From Cristatella mucedo (taxonomy: Eukaryota; Bryozoa; Phylactolaemata; Cristatellidae): DNA of 64,000 bases. The position numbers and the translations under genes were made by a program. Shown piece by piece: positions 53,370 to 64,000 of this stretch (position 1 is its first letter; every line of letters starts with the position of its first letter). The notes under the pieces are model-generated. The model had not been told where the DNA came from. It saw only the letters and a list, made by a program, of their open reading frames with translations, and searched no databases. The stretch is taken from assembly GCA_009760855.2 (NCBI GenBank), contig WPIO01000001.1, positions 2,870,001-2,934,000 on the forward strand, in the 5' to 3' direction.

Positions 53370-53472
53370 TAGCTGATTTGGTCCAGCGATTAAGGTGCTC
53401 GCCCCGACCATGGTCTGGCTGAGGTCGTGGGCTCGAGCCCGGAGCCATATGTGAAGCGTCTGAATTGAGATT
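53370..53472 (+). mobile_element. SINE-2 inside LINE-A
   Basis: TTTGGTCCAGCGATTAAGG (A box) and GGGCTCGAGCCCGG (B box), then GTGAAGCGTCTGAATTGAGA and a tail that has expanded into the following microsatellite. Confidence 0.8.
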
Positions 53473-53475
53473 AAG

Positions 53476-53595
<120 letters not shown>

Positions 53596-56000
53596 CTATA
53601 TTATATATACCTATGAATCGCGAAATCTCGAAACTTTGAAATCGAAGCTGTCCATGCGAGAATATCTCCTTTGCCTCTGCAACTCAATCCCCCCTCCAAC
53701 CTGTCATCATTAGTAGAATGTTACAACACGACACTATCTGACACGCCCAACAATATTGCACCTCTTACTAGGCTCTGTGCACCCTTGCCCAGACAGCTTG
53801 TGGTTTACCGCAAACTAGCTAGGTCTAAGCCAAAGCTTGAGAATGCATACAAAAGATAAGGACTGACTGTCCACCACCAGGCATATGAGGACTACTGTAG
53901 ATCATACCAATCAATCCTAGCAAGGGTTAAGTCTAGCTTCTATAAAAATATGGTTAAAACATAGATTCACAATCGAAAAATGGTAATGCCTACGATCAAC
54001 TATCTCCTTAACTGCTCCCAAGTTAGCTCCTTGCCTAGTGATCCACGTGGCAATCTAGCCGATCGCTTCTCTCACTTCTTGTTAGCCACACAGACAAGAT
54101 CAGAGAGTCCGTCCCTGAGGTAGCAGCATCCTTTCTGGACTCCTGCCCCTCAATAACAAACCCACAGGACTCCCTCCCTCAATTCAGTGCAGCACCTCAA
54201 TGTATATATTCAAGGAGGCCACAAGTGACCTCATCCTGAAATTCACCTCCTTGCGAAAGAAGACAACTATTCCTCTAGATCCTATACAGACTGCCCTACT
54301 TCTGCAAAGCATGGATCTGTTGCTACCGTGCATAGCTAGCACAATAAATATATCCTTAGCCTCAGGACATGTCCCTACCCTTTTCAAAAAGACTGTAGTT
54401 AGGCCAATAATTGAGAAAGCAACATTTGACCTAGAAAATTTGAGCACCTTCCACCCGGTCTTCCTTCTACCATTTCTATCAAAGACACTGCAAAGAGTTG
54501 TGGCAGACCAGCTGAACGTTTACATTGAAACTTAGCAAGCGAGTCCCATATGGCTGTAAAGCAAATCACTCGTGTCAGCATTGCATAGCGCTTATAACGA
54601 CCTTCTCAGAAATGCAGACTTTGTTAAAGCCTCTGCTTATTTTGCTCAATCTTTCGGCAGCGTTTGATATTATTGATCACCGGGTCTTTCTCGAGCACCT
54701 CTCATCCCACTTAGGCATCACTGGCACTGCAATACAATGGTTTAAGTACTATCTCAATGTGAGACCAGAGTATTGATGTGAACGGGAAAAGATCATCCGA
54801 GGAATCACTGTGGTTACCACTGGGCTCTGTGCTTGGTTTGCGTCTCTTCACAATTTATACTCTCCCTCTTGCCGATGTGATCGCTAAGCGCAATCAAGGC
54901 TTTAACTTCTATGCAGATGACACTCATTTGTAATTTCACTATAATTTACATCAGCTCGATGAACTTACTCAACTCACTGCTGCATGTATTGCTGATTGCT
55001 GACATCTGCACGTGGATGACATCAAACTTTCTCGCATTAGAATGACGATAAAACCAACTTACTGGCTACGGGCAAATCAAGTGTGACTCGAATTGGATAG
55101 ATAGCTTAATGCTCAAAATTGGGCTCTGCCAGCATATTTCTTTTTGCATCTGCACGAAATCTAGGTGCCCTGTTCCAAAGTGACCTTGTACTAGATGACC
55201 CCATCAGCTCTACAGCTAAGTCTGCCTACTTTCAGCTACATTACACTAATGAAATTCTGACTTGCTTAGACAGAGATACTATATCCAAATTGGTCCATGC
55301 ATCTGCTACATCCCATCTAGACTTCCACTGCTTTGTAGGTGTACCGACTTGTGCAATCAGGAGCTTACAGTGTGTGCAAAACTCTGCAGCTCGGCTTGCC
55401 AGTCGTGACTTTCGAAATTGCCACATCACAGCACTTCTCACAGACCTGCACTGGCTCCCAGTCAAGCAAGCATCGACTTCAAGGTTAAAAGTTCTGTCAT
55501 TCACTTTTAGGTCTTTTCATTCTCTGGCTCCAGCCTACTTATCACAACTACTCCCCCACTAGACCGGGCATCTTACCATACACTTTCCCAAATCAAATCG
55601 TTTAGCTACACCTCGTTTGAACACCAAATTCCTTTGGAGACCGTGCCTTTAGCTCGTATGCTACCAAAGACTGGAACTCACTCCCGACTGACGTCACGAC
55701 ATCCTCTTGACTTGACGACGTTTAAAAAGAAGCTACAAACACACGTATTGAGCACAACATTTAGTAGGTCCTTGTGATTTGTCCTTTGTGTGCATATGGG
55801 GGTTGACACTGTGCATGCTGCCACAAACCATATTTGCTTGCTGACACTGTGCATGTTACCTCTAAACATGTTATACTTGTTGACATTGTGCATACTACCA
55901 CTTACCATGTGATCATGCTCCCTTTACAGCCAATGCAAAGTGTGTAGAAAGACAAGAGTTCTGTGAGGGCGTCATACCACTGTATTATTATTATTACGAT

Positions 56001-57755
56001 TATTATTATTATACGAGCATTAGACAGTGAATTCGATGCCGAACTCATTATACTATGGACTTAATGAATAAATGATAGGCGAATTTTAGAGCCGTACTAA
56101 CAGACAGTTAAGCATAAATACGGCAATACGAGATGTCAATTTTTAGGTTTGAAAATTGGAAACCGTTATTATATAAAAAAGAAAATCTATGGAGTATCTT
56201 TACTGCTGCAATGCTAAAGGCTGCTTCGACAGGGTTTTTTCGCTAATGTGTTCGGCTGCCTTTCCACAGCTGGCATAATGTAAAACTATTTCATCAACGC
56301 GATCATTTTTTATTATCTCATTGATGAGAACAATACAAGAGCTCACGTTAATAAATCTAGGCTTCGAAAAAGCACTCACCACGTCCTTTAGTACACAGGT
56401 GGCTCCTAGCCTTCTATTCTGCCCAACCGAAGTCTCTTTACTGCCCTGCCCTGCTACAATCATCAGCCAAGCTTTCGTCCAGAGTAGCCCACAAGCATGG
56501 GCTATGTTAGACACAAGCTTTGCCTGGTGGGGGAGTGCCTCCCTCAGACAACAAGTGAACTTCACCTGCCAAGCCACACGGCACTGTAGCCTGGTCAGAA
56601 ATGGTCATCAATCAAAGAGACCAGGCAAACCCCAGTCAGTGAGGAGACAGCACACAGGGGCTTGGAGCAAAACAGGGAGTTCTGTTTTTTCAAGAAGGTT
56701 GTGGAGTTATTCTGTTTTTTCGGCTGCTTGTGCACAGGTGGGCAGGGCCATGTTGGTCAGTGCTGCTCCTGTACCGTTCCTGTTTGACAGGTCATGAGAT
56801 CACAGCCTTCTAAACCGTGCCAAAAAGTTTAAATTCAGCCTTTGTAAAAAGCGATGACTCCTGTCCAACAGGCCAACAAGCGATGGCTGAATTCCTGTTA
56901 TTATTGAATCCGCCCACGGCTACTAGATGCTGCAAGGGGCTGTGCAGGTCGAGTCGCAAGCGACTGCTCAGGAACGGTTTCGTCTGCCAGGGCCTGCCTA
57001 ATCGTATTAATGGCAGCATGCACAGGCATATGCGCGAGTGCACACCGACAACATACACGCCGGGGCAGGCAGCTATTGAATCAAGGCTTCAGGGACTGCT
57101 CATGCACAAACTAGTGGGGTGAAGCAGGCGAAAGAAACTACTAGGCATCCTGTATTCTGACACGTGCCAAAAGAGTCTAATCCAACTTCAAGGCCGGGCT
57201 AACGGCAGCACGAACTCCCTAACGCCTTCACTGCTATGCTTTGCCCCAAATGACCTGAGAGAATAGCTGATGCAACGGCAAGGGACTGGTGAGCAGCTCG
57301 ACATGAAAGAGGAGGCTAGTGCATCCAGGTTGGCACTAGGTTCATAATAGAACACACTGAGCATGGCGAGGGGTACGCACTGGGCATTGACAGCCTAGTG
57401 ACTGCTGCTAAAAGCAGCAGGCACCGATAGTGAAAGAAGAAAGAGGCAGCATATGGCCTCATACCTGGCATGTGACATACAATCACGATGTCACCTGCTG
57501 CAGCTGATCAGCAGTCAGTGGGCTGCAACAAAACTACTATGGCAGCTGCTGCAGTTTCTTGCACACACCGCCAGACTGGAATCTGTCTACACAGTGGTTG
57601 GGTCCCAGCCCTGCTCTCACATCAGGCCGTTAAGCAGTCAGTCCACAGCCCAAGTGTGAGGCATGGGTAAGACCATTAGCCAAACATGACCAGTGAGCAA
57701 GTAGCCTTCAACAGGAGCTGCAACGGCAGCAGACTGCACCGATGCTGCATTTACT
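56001..57755. other. Host DNA downstream of cryptochrome 2
   Basis: The 3' flank of cryptochrome 2. Frames of up to 158 codons at 56.2-56.8 kb on both strands have no recognisable motif, and no repeat was identified. No obvious polyadenylation signal was found near the stop. Confidence 0.3.
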
Positions 57756-57760
57756 TGCCT

Positions 57761-59443
57761 TCACAGACATTCCAGGTTTTTGTCATCGTCTGCGAGGCGC
57801 TCCCCTGATGTCACGCGCTCAGGCAGCCACAAAAAGCGCCGCAACTCAGCATCATCGGAAGGAGCACAGTGCGGTGTCAACTCTGCCACTAGATAAGCTC
57901 GCAGCCGATCCATGGACTCCATATTACGGCGCGATGCAGCACGATGGTCACAAACTCGTGTCGGGTAGTCGCGCCCGATCACACAGCTGGCCTGCTCCTG
58001 CACGGCCTGCGGTGCCAACCACGGCTGGAAAAGGTATTGCAGAGGCATACGCCTCAGTACAGGCAAGTACCTACGCACGTACTCTCCTGTTGGGTCCATG
58101 TGCATTCCATAGCGAACCGGGTCGAAGCAGTGTAGGGAATCCAGTGCCTTCTCGAACGCCGAGCTCGACACCCACATCCAGTTGCCTGCACATATAGACC
58201 AGTCGTAGTCGATGAGATATCGCTCGAATATTCGCAGTCCCTCCTCCCAGCTCAGCCAGAGGTCACCGCGAGTCAAGAAGCAGGCGAGAATGTGACGGCA
58301 AACATGGTGTATCCATCCTTCTGAACGAAGCTGGTTCATGATGGCATCAATCCATGGGTAGCCGGTTTGACCTTTTCGGAACAGCTCCACCTCCTCTCTG
58401 TTATCGTGCCAGTTTATTGGGATACATATGGGGTTACCGACAATTTGTCCGTATCTGAGATTGTTCACGGCCATTGTGTAGAAGTATTCTCGCCATATGA
58501 GCTGGCCAGTTATGCCAAGAGGTGGCATGCGATCTGGGTACACAGCCTTATAAATATCGTGCATGCTCCAGTAGAAACGTCGAATTGACAAACAGCCAAA
58601 CTTAAGATGACCACTCATCGACTTCGGTGGCCCAATCAAGTCGGGCTTGTATTGGTTGGGAAGCACGTAACCATTACGGAATGCGATTTCTTCTTCGATT
58701 AAGCGACACTCAAGTAAAGCGAGGGCAGCGGCTTCACCGCCCACCAAGTGGTGACACGCACTCGCAGAAACATCACTATCCATTTCATGGTCGGTAAATA
58801 AATCCGATTCAGCCGGTAGTGTGTATATCTTATCATATTGCTCTGCTATGGGCAGGTCTACGTGGGTCAGGTCAGCGTCAGCGAGAGGTCTGGCGGGAAG
58901 AGGGAAAGATTCAAGAACGTGATTAAAAATAGCAAATGTCAACGGCGGTGTGCCGCCGTTGCCTTTGATTATGTCCACTGGGTCCCACAGGGTGTGACCT
59001 ATCCTTTCAACAACTTCTACGTTCATCGAAGAGCACAACTGCTTGACTGCATCATCCCTTGGTTTCCATATGGGCTCTACTTCAGCTTCGAATGATAGCT
59101 GGGTAACTCTCCACAATTCGAATTGTTTCCGTAGTAAAACGACCGGACTCCCGTACAAACAATGCAATCGCGAGCCATACTTGATTTGCAGTGATCTGTC
59201 AATATCAAGCAGGGATTCCATCATGAACTTAGTGCGATTGTATCCCGAGTTCGAGGAATTCGCAACAAAACCATCGAATATAAACACGAAGTAAAGCACA
59301 TCGCAGCCTTTCACTGCCGCTTCAAGGGCGGGTTGATCGTGAAACCGTAGATCCTGCCGAAACCAATGTATCCCGACGCGTGTTCGTATCACTGAACTTT
59401 CAGCTGCAGTATTAACACCCGTGCCCTCTGCGGTTCTCTCCAT
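57761..59443 (-). CDS. cry: Type I (Drosophila-type) cryptochrome 2, intronless paralogue
   Basis: 560 codons from the ATG at 59443. Same architecture as cryptochrome 1: photolyase N-domain from about residue 22 (VGIHWFRQDLRFHD), EAEVEPIWKPRDDAVK, then GWIHHVCRHILACFLTRGDL, DWSICAGNWMWVSSSAFEK with the flavin-side Cys418, and the tail PHCAPSDDAELRRFLWLPE with Trp539. The Trp chain is kept, so photoreduction should be possible. The N-terminal half differs from cryptochrome 1 at roughly a third of positions, while residues about 376-435 are almost identical. It is less GC-rich than its paralogue. It has no intron in the coding region. Whether it is a light receptor with the same role or a specialised copy cannot be told from sequence. 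A CACGTG lies 104 bp upstream. Confidence 0.93.
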   Translation of the reverse strand: MERTAEGTGVNTAAESSVIRTRVGIHWFRQDLRFHDQPALEAAVKGCDVLYFVFIFDGFVANSSNSGYNRTKFMMESLLDIDRSLQIKYGSRLHCLYGSPVVLLRKQFELWRVTQLSFEAEVEPIWKPRDDAVKQLCSSMNVEVVERIGHTLWDPVDIIKGNGGTPPLTFAIFNHVLESFPLPARPLADADLTHVDLPIAEQYDKIYTLPAESDLFTDHEMDSDVSASACHHLVGGEAAALALLECRLIEEEIAFRNGYVLPNQYKPDLIGPPKSMSGHLKFGCLSIRRFYWSMHDIYKAVYPDRMPPLGITGQLIWREYFYTMAVNNLRYGQIVGNPICIPINWHDNREEVELFRKGQTGYPWIDAIMNQLRSEGWIHHVCRHILACFLTRGDLWLSWEEGLRIFERYLIDYDWSICAGNWMWVSSSAFEKALDSLHCFDPVRYGMHMDPTGEYVRRYLPVLRRMPLQYLFQPWLAPQAVQEQASCVIGRDYPTRVCDHRAASRRNMESMDRLRAYLVAELTPHCAPSDDAELRRFLWLPERVTSGERLADDDKNLECL

Positions 59444-59546
59444 GCTGGGCTTACCGGTGCCGGCAGCTCCACCGACATCAATGCCGCCTGCGTGTGGCCT
59501 GGGAGGTCTCGGTTAGGTCGAGAAAGCGACTTCGTGGACCTCCGGT

Positions 59547-59552
59547 CACGTG
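59547..59552. promoter_or_regulatory. E-box CACGTG upstream of cryptochrome 2
   Basis: Perfect E-box 104 bp upstream of the ATG, in the context GGTCACGTG. The same nine bases, on the other strand, surround the site upstream of cryptochrome 1. A clock-controlled role is inferred. Confidence 0.45.
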
Positions 59553-59559
59553 ATACACC

Positions 59560-59900
59560 ATGACTTCCGTTGTTCGTGTAGCCGAACTGTATTTTTGCTG
59601 TCGTAGTTGCTGAACGCGTTCTTATTCATTTATTATAGCAGAAGCAGAAAACTGCTTGCTTCGCCGTCTAACTCCAAAATCTAGAGTAATCCGCTCTAGT
59701 TTTTGGCCGCCTGGCCTTGCCATTCTTGACCATCCCTCTTTAAACCAGATATATTGGTAGCCGAAAAGAAATCGCCATCGGGCCTCCGAAGAGTGGCTAA
59801 AAGGGTATTTGGATGGGGAGGGCATGAACAGCCAAAATTTGATTAGGTTTGATGAACCCTACCCCTACAGCTAGATCTAAGAAAGCCTAAGTACCCAGCC
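59560..59900. other. Host DNA between cryptochrome 2 and element D
   Basis: No gene supported; one 67-codon minus-strand frame lacks any motif. Composition becomes AT-rich at about 59.9 kb, which marks the element edge. Confidence 0.3.
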
Positions 59901-59903
59901 CCA

Positions 59904-60015
59904 TGATGATAGAATGTTTCCTTTTACGACATCGTCTAATTTTTCTCCAACCTCGGTTTCACCATCGGTTGTCAAAAAATTACCCGATATCGTAAAAGGA
60001 AACATTCTATCATCA
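59904..60015. repeat. Terminal-type inverted repeat (31-bp arms) upstream of the polymerase
   Basis: Arm 1 (59904-59934) and arm 2 (59985-60015) are reverse complements with one mismatch, built on GATAGAATGTTTCCTTTTAC. The 50-base centre shows further weaker self-complementarity (TAATTTTT and AACC blocks on both sides). It stands at the host/element boundary, 53 bases before the polymerase ATG. Confidence 0.9.
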
Positions 60016-60067
60016 CTAAATTCAAATCGATATTAATTAGCATAAATATGTTTACCTTATAGAGCAA

Positions 60068-63000
60068 ATGTCTTCTCGAATAAGTCAGAGAAATTCTTTC
60101 CCTTTTGAATCTAGAAGGTTAATGAACATTGATTTCAAACCATCAAGTAGAAAATACGTTGGAAAAAAAGGACGACTAAACAAAGTTGGTTTCATAGAAC
60201 CTGTTGTTTCTGCTTGTGGAAATACTTTAACTTTTTCTTATAAAACAAAAAGAACATATGCAGACTTTGAGTCACTTAAAGAGTCTCTTAGATATCAAAC
60301 AAATGAATTACTTAGCAGAGTTAGAAGTTCATGGAGGTTTATTAGAGTTTATTTTAAAATATCATTCGACATGAAAACGTTTAATAATGGAGACATAGAA
60401 AGAAAAGGAGCACAATCTAAATCAATGTTAACGATGGATAGTGAATCATCGAACTCGATATATGAAAAAGTAATGCTTTATTTAGGAACAAATTCTGAGA
60501 TGTTAGTAGAAAGAAATGTTGGTTCTGGATGGTTATTTATTGGTTATCATTTATTCTCTGTTGTTATTTGTAAATACATACCCCTAAGCGGTGGTACATA
60601 CATTGAAACACCTGAATATCTTGTTAAGAAAAAGTGTATAATTAATTTAAAAAATCTTAATGATGAGTTTTGCGCTTTGTGGTGTGTTTTAAGGTCTCTA
60701 AACCCAGTAGAAAGAACTAAGTGGAAAATAAACGACTTAAAAACAATATTAGCTAATAATCACTCTAATCTTCTTAATGAGATTGAATGGCCTTTAATGG
60801 TTAAAGACGTTAATAAATTAGAGAAAGCAATGAATGTTAGTATAAATGTTTACTCGTGTTGTTATAAAGAATCAAGGGTTTCATCACTAAGAGTTGTAAA
60901 AAAATCAGATGAAAAAGAAGGTAGACATGTAAATCTTTTGCTAGTGGTTAAAGGTAAAAAAGAACATTATATGTTGATTAGTAATTTTAATTCATTACGT
61001 AGACCAACAAACTCTGGAGGAAGACAGTATTATTGTCATAGATGCTTAAATAGATTCTTTGATAAAAAAAAAACAAGTAACTAATCATTTAGAAATATAT
61101 GAAAGTATGAACTCTGGAAACACTGTTTATTTAATGCCACGTGGTGATAGAAAGTTTATTAAGTTTGATTCCTTCAGACATCTTAATACATGCCCATATG
61201 TTTGTTATGCCGACTTTGAGTGCATAATTGAAAAACAAGAAAATTCTTCAACACACACACAATGTTCAGCTGCTTTTATCATAGTTGATTGGAAGGAGAA
61301 AGTTTTTGATAGGTTTATTAATGTTGGGTCTGATTGTGTTGTTAAGTTTCTTCGAAGATTATTTGAATTATCAGATTTCTTGAAAAGCACATTGATTGAA
61401 CATAGTGGAGAAAGTAAAATGGATGATTTAACTGAAAGTGAATTTGATGAATATGAAAATGCTTTATTCCGTTGGATGTGTAAAGAGCCATTCAATTCAA
61501 AAGTAAGTGATTTGAGAAAAGTTCACGATCACTATCATCTAACAAATAAATATAGAGGCCCACCACATCATATTTGTAACTTAATAGGTGGAATTAACTT
61601 TAAAAGATGGCAACTTCCAGTTATATTTCACAACTTTGAAGGATATGACTCACACATAATTGTTAAAGCTCTTGAAAATTTTAGTGTTGAAGCACAACTA
61701 ATAGCGAATAATCTTGAGAAGTATATGATGTTAAGGGTTAGGGATATTGTTTTTAAGGATAGTGCACAATTTATGCTTGGCTCATTAAATTTTATCGCAT
61801 CAACAATGGGTAATACGATTGATTGTTTCCCAATTTCTAACAAAGTTTCAAGTGAACTTTATCCGAATAAAAACCTTAATATGCTAGCAACTAAAGAAGA
61901 ATATCCTTACGAGTTCATGGATTCTTTTGAGAAGCTTTCCACTTCATCCCTTCCAACTAAAGATGATTTTTATTCAAGTGTTCACATGACTGGTATATCC
62001 GATGAAAGTTATAAAAAAGCAAATGATGTTTGGAAAGAGTTTAATTGTAAAAATATGTTAGAGTATCATAATTTATATCTTCAAACAGACGTCCTATTAC
62101 TTGCTGATTGTTTCTAAAGTTTTAGAAAAGGTTTGGTATTAAAACTAAAATTAGTTCCTGCAAACTTTGTAACAACACCAAACTTCTCGTGGAATGCAGT
62201 GTTCTGGTTTTTAGTAGTAAAGATTGAGTTGTTGTCTGATAGAGAGAATTATGACATGTTAAAAAATCTATTCGTGGAGGAATATGTCAGGTTAATAGTA
62301 GACTTGTTAAAGCAAATAATCCATTAGTTCCTGATTATGATAAGGATAAACCAATAACATGGTTAACTTACCAAGACGCGACAAGTCTTTATCCTTTTGC
62401 AATGATGGAACTTCTTCCACAAGGAAACATTGTTGAAATTTCAAATGAAGGATGGGATACTGATAGAATTCTTATGTTAGAAGATGAATCAGATACTGGT
62501 TACTTCTTTGTTGTTGATATTGAATACGATTCAAAAACTAAAGAGTATTACCATGATTTACACAACGAATATCGATTATGTGCTTCTAATAGAGCTGTTC
62601 ATTGTAGTGAATATTCAAATTTTCAAAATAAGTTCAAAACAGGAGCAAGTAATATTCCAAAGTTAATATGTGATTTTAAACCAAAAAAGAATTATCTTCT
62701 ACATTATAGATATTTGAAATTCTGTTTAAAACATGGGATGGTTTGTGTTGTAAAGAAAGTTTTTAAGTTTAATCAATCTAGATGGCTTAAACCTTATATT
62801 GAAATGTGTGCTGAAATGAAAGCATTAAATTCAAGTAAAAAGTTTTTAAGAAACCTTTATAAACTTATAATGAATTCGTTCTATGGTAAAACCTGTGAAG
62901 ATGTTGAAAAAAGAGTTAAAACTTATTTAGTTAGTACCATTGATGAAGCAGGAAAAAAGAAATTCAATAAACGAATAAGAGATCCAAATATGGTTAACTT

Positions 63001-63695
63001 TAGAGACTTTGGAAAATATTTGACAATATTTCAAATGAAGCAATCGAAAACAAACAAAATTAAATAAACCAATATTCATTGGTAGTGCAATTCTAGATTT
63101 ATCAAAGTTACAGATGCAAAAGTTTTATAATGATGTTATAAAACATAAATATGGAGATAAGGTTATTTTAATCTATACTGACACTGATTCTTTAATTATG
63201 AACGTTGAAACACCTAATCTTTACGATGATATGAAAGCAATGCCTGATTATTTTGATGATGATACAATTGGTAAATTTAGGGATGAAGCAGAAGGAAAAG
63301 AAATTTCAGAAGTTGTGCTTTAAGACCAAAGCTATACTCTGTAAGTATCGTCGATGCTGAAAGAAAAGCTGCTGCAAAAGGAGTGACAAAAACAGTTTTA
63401 ACTAAAACTATGGGGCATGACACATTTGTTAGTTGTTTACTGAAATTATAGAAATTTTTAAAGGTAAAAAAATGAGAAGTTTGGTGAAAGTCAAATCAGA
63501 AAGTTTCATAAAATATCTCAAGATAAACACGAACTATTTACTAATGAGTTAGAAAAAGTTGCACTCTCAGCATTTGAATAAAAACGTTACTGGTTAGATT
63601 GCGGTCGTTGTAGTTATGCATACGGACATTATAGAATAGAAGAGAGTGGTGGAAGGTGTATTAAATGTTTTTCTAATACTAGTATAAATGCCTAA
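60068..63695 (+). pseudogene. Protein-primed type B DNA polymerase, nearly intact (element D)
   Basis: Replicates the element genome; family members start DNA from a terminal protein. In order: N-terminal domain with NVGSGWLFIGYHLFS; CHRCLNRFF; exo I CYADFECIIE (61.2 kb); linker VHDHYHLTNKYRG; exo II FHNFEGYDSHI (61.63 kb); LLLADCF; motif A YQDATSLYPFAM (62.38 kb); motif B KLIMNSFYGKTC (62.87 kb); motif C IYTDTDSLIM (63.17 kb); C-terminal CGRCSYAYGHYRIEE ending at 63695. Span about 1,200 codons, as in Polinton/adintovirus polymerases. Lesions: frameshift in an A10 run at 61064-61073, TAA at 62115, frameshifts near 62.26, 63.05, 63.31 and 63.45 kb, and two stops. All catalytic Asp/Glu residues are kept. 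Several lesions sit in homopolymers and could be assembly errors. Confidence 0.9.
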
Positions 63696-63792
63696 ACGAA
63701 AGATTGAACACGAGAAGGAAGAAGGAGGTGTTATCAGTAAAATAAAGTTTGTTGATAATGGAAAAGAATGGAGAGAACCAAGAGCAAAATAG
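63688..63792 (+). CDS. Small basic ORF (MPKRKIEHE), 34 aa
   Basis: The start overlaps the polymerase stop by eight bases (ATGCCTAA), a tight coupling. The product is charged (KRKIEHEKEEGG, WREPRAK). Its TAG lies directly before the protease ATG. A decayed copy follows the element B polymerase, so it is conserved in the family. The function is unknown; it could instead be the N-terminus of a longer protease whose frame is now broken by TAG. Confidence 0.5.
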   Translation: MPKRKIEHEKEEGGVISKIKFVDNGKEWREPRAK

Positions 63793-64000
63793 ATGGAAGA
63801 AAAAGAAATAAATAATTATATAAAAGAATTAGATATAAAAAACTTTAGAGGTGTCTTTGCAAGAGATGAACTGACAAAGCCTTTAGAGAATGAATGTCTT
63901 ATTTGTAACACTGGAAAGTCAGACCTTGCGATATATCACTGGGTTGCATTAAAGAAAGAAGGATCTAAGTGTTTTTACTTTGATTCTTTTGGAGCACCAC
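63793..64000 (+). CDS. Adenain-like cysteine protease, N-terminal part (runs off window)
   Basis: Starts at the ATG at 63793 (MEEKEINNYIKELDIKNFRG) immediately after the preceding stop. It contains FARDEL, CLICNTGKSDLAIYHWVALK with the catalytic His, and CFYFDSFGAP with the acidic triad residue. The catalytic Cys lies beyond the window. It is intact as far as seen. The start agrees with the element A protease, which also begins shortly before the xNFRxVFxRDEL block. Family role: maturation of capsid proteins. Confidence 0.85.
   Translation, partial: MEEKEINNYIKELDIKNFRGVFARDELTKPLENECLICNTGKSDLAIYHWVALKKEGSKCFYFDSFGAP

Larger units (their letters stand above)
59904..64000. mobile_element. 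Endogenous PolB-virus-like element D (youngest copy)
   Basis: AT-rich block beginning with an inverted repeat and continuing through an almost complete polymerase, a small overlapping ORF and the adenain-like protease, cut by the window end. It keeps all catalytic motifs and has far fewer lesions than A-C. The left boundary is the sharp switch from host to element composition just before the inverted repeat. Confidence 0.75.

Noticed and set aside
56200-57122. Overlapping frames of 82-158 codons on both strands
   Set aside because: No motif, no conservation within the window and no support for coding.
60068-63695. Bacterial, phage or mitochondrial-plasmid origin for the polymerase block
   Set aside because: It is embedded in animal DNA next to cryptochrome and LINEs, and is accompanied by capsid-maturation protease and related eukaryotic virus-type genes.

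Overview
This is nuclear DNA of an animal. Non-LTR retrotransposons (LINEs), tRNA-derived SINEs, a solo LTR, long (TA)n(TG)n microsatellites and two Drosophila-type (type I) cryptochrome genes all point to an invertebrate bilaterian. The phylum cannot be fixed from the sequence alone. Host DNA is mixed GC and gene-poor. It is interrupted by AT-rich blocks that are old or recent insertions of double-stranded DNA virus-like elements with a protein-primed type B DNA polymerase, of the Polinton/adintovirus kind.

Layout. 1-6.4 kb: element A, a virion-gene module (candidate major capsid protein, penton-like protein, coiled-coil proteins, packaging ATPase, zinc-ribbon-like protein, adenain-like protease). 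7-17 kb: repeats, namely LINE-A and LINE-B fragments, two SINE families, a solo LTR with perfect target duplication, and microsatellites. 19.6-21.3 kb: intronless cryptochrome 1 (minus strand). 22-24.3 kb: repeat remnants. 24.4-35.2 kb: element B (decayed polymerase, gene X, fibre-like genes on the opposite strand, coiled-coil and core-type genes). 35.2-47.6 kb: element C, joined directly to B, with the same gene order plus packaging ATPase and penton-like genes. 47.6-56 kb: a stack of LINE-A, LINE-B and LINE-A. 57.8-59.4 kb: intronless cryptochrome 2 (minus strand). 59.9-64 kb: element D, the freshest copy. It starts with a 31-bp-arm inverted repeat, then a nearly intact polymerase, a small ORF and the start of the protease, and runs off the window.

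How the parts fit. Elements A-D look like related members of one endogenous viral lineage. The same small virion genes recur in A and C, and the same gene X, fibre and core genes recur in B and C. Polymerases occur in B, C and D, and proteases in A and D. I saw no integrase. Almost all viral genes carry stops and frameshifts, so they are annotated as pseudogenes. The two cryptochromes are the only clearly intact host genes. Both keep the FAD-proximal Cys, the Trp electron-transfer chain and the C-terminal Trp of light-sensing type I cryptochromes, and both have a CACGTG E-box about 100-125 bp upstream of the ATG. Coordinates of pseudogenes and repeats are by-eye limits and may be off by tens of bases.
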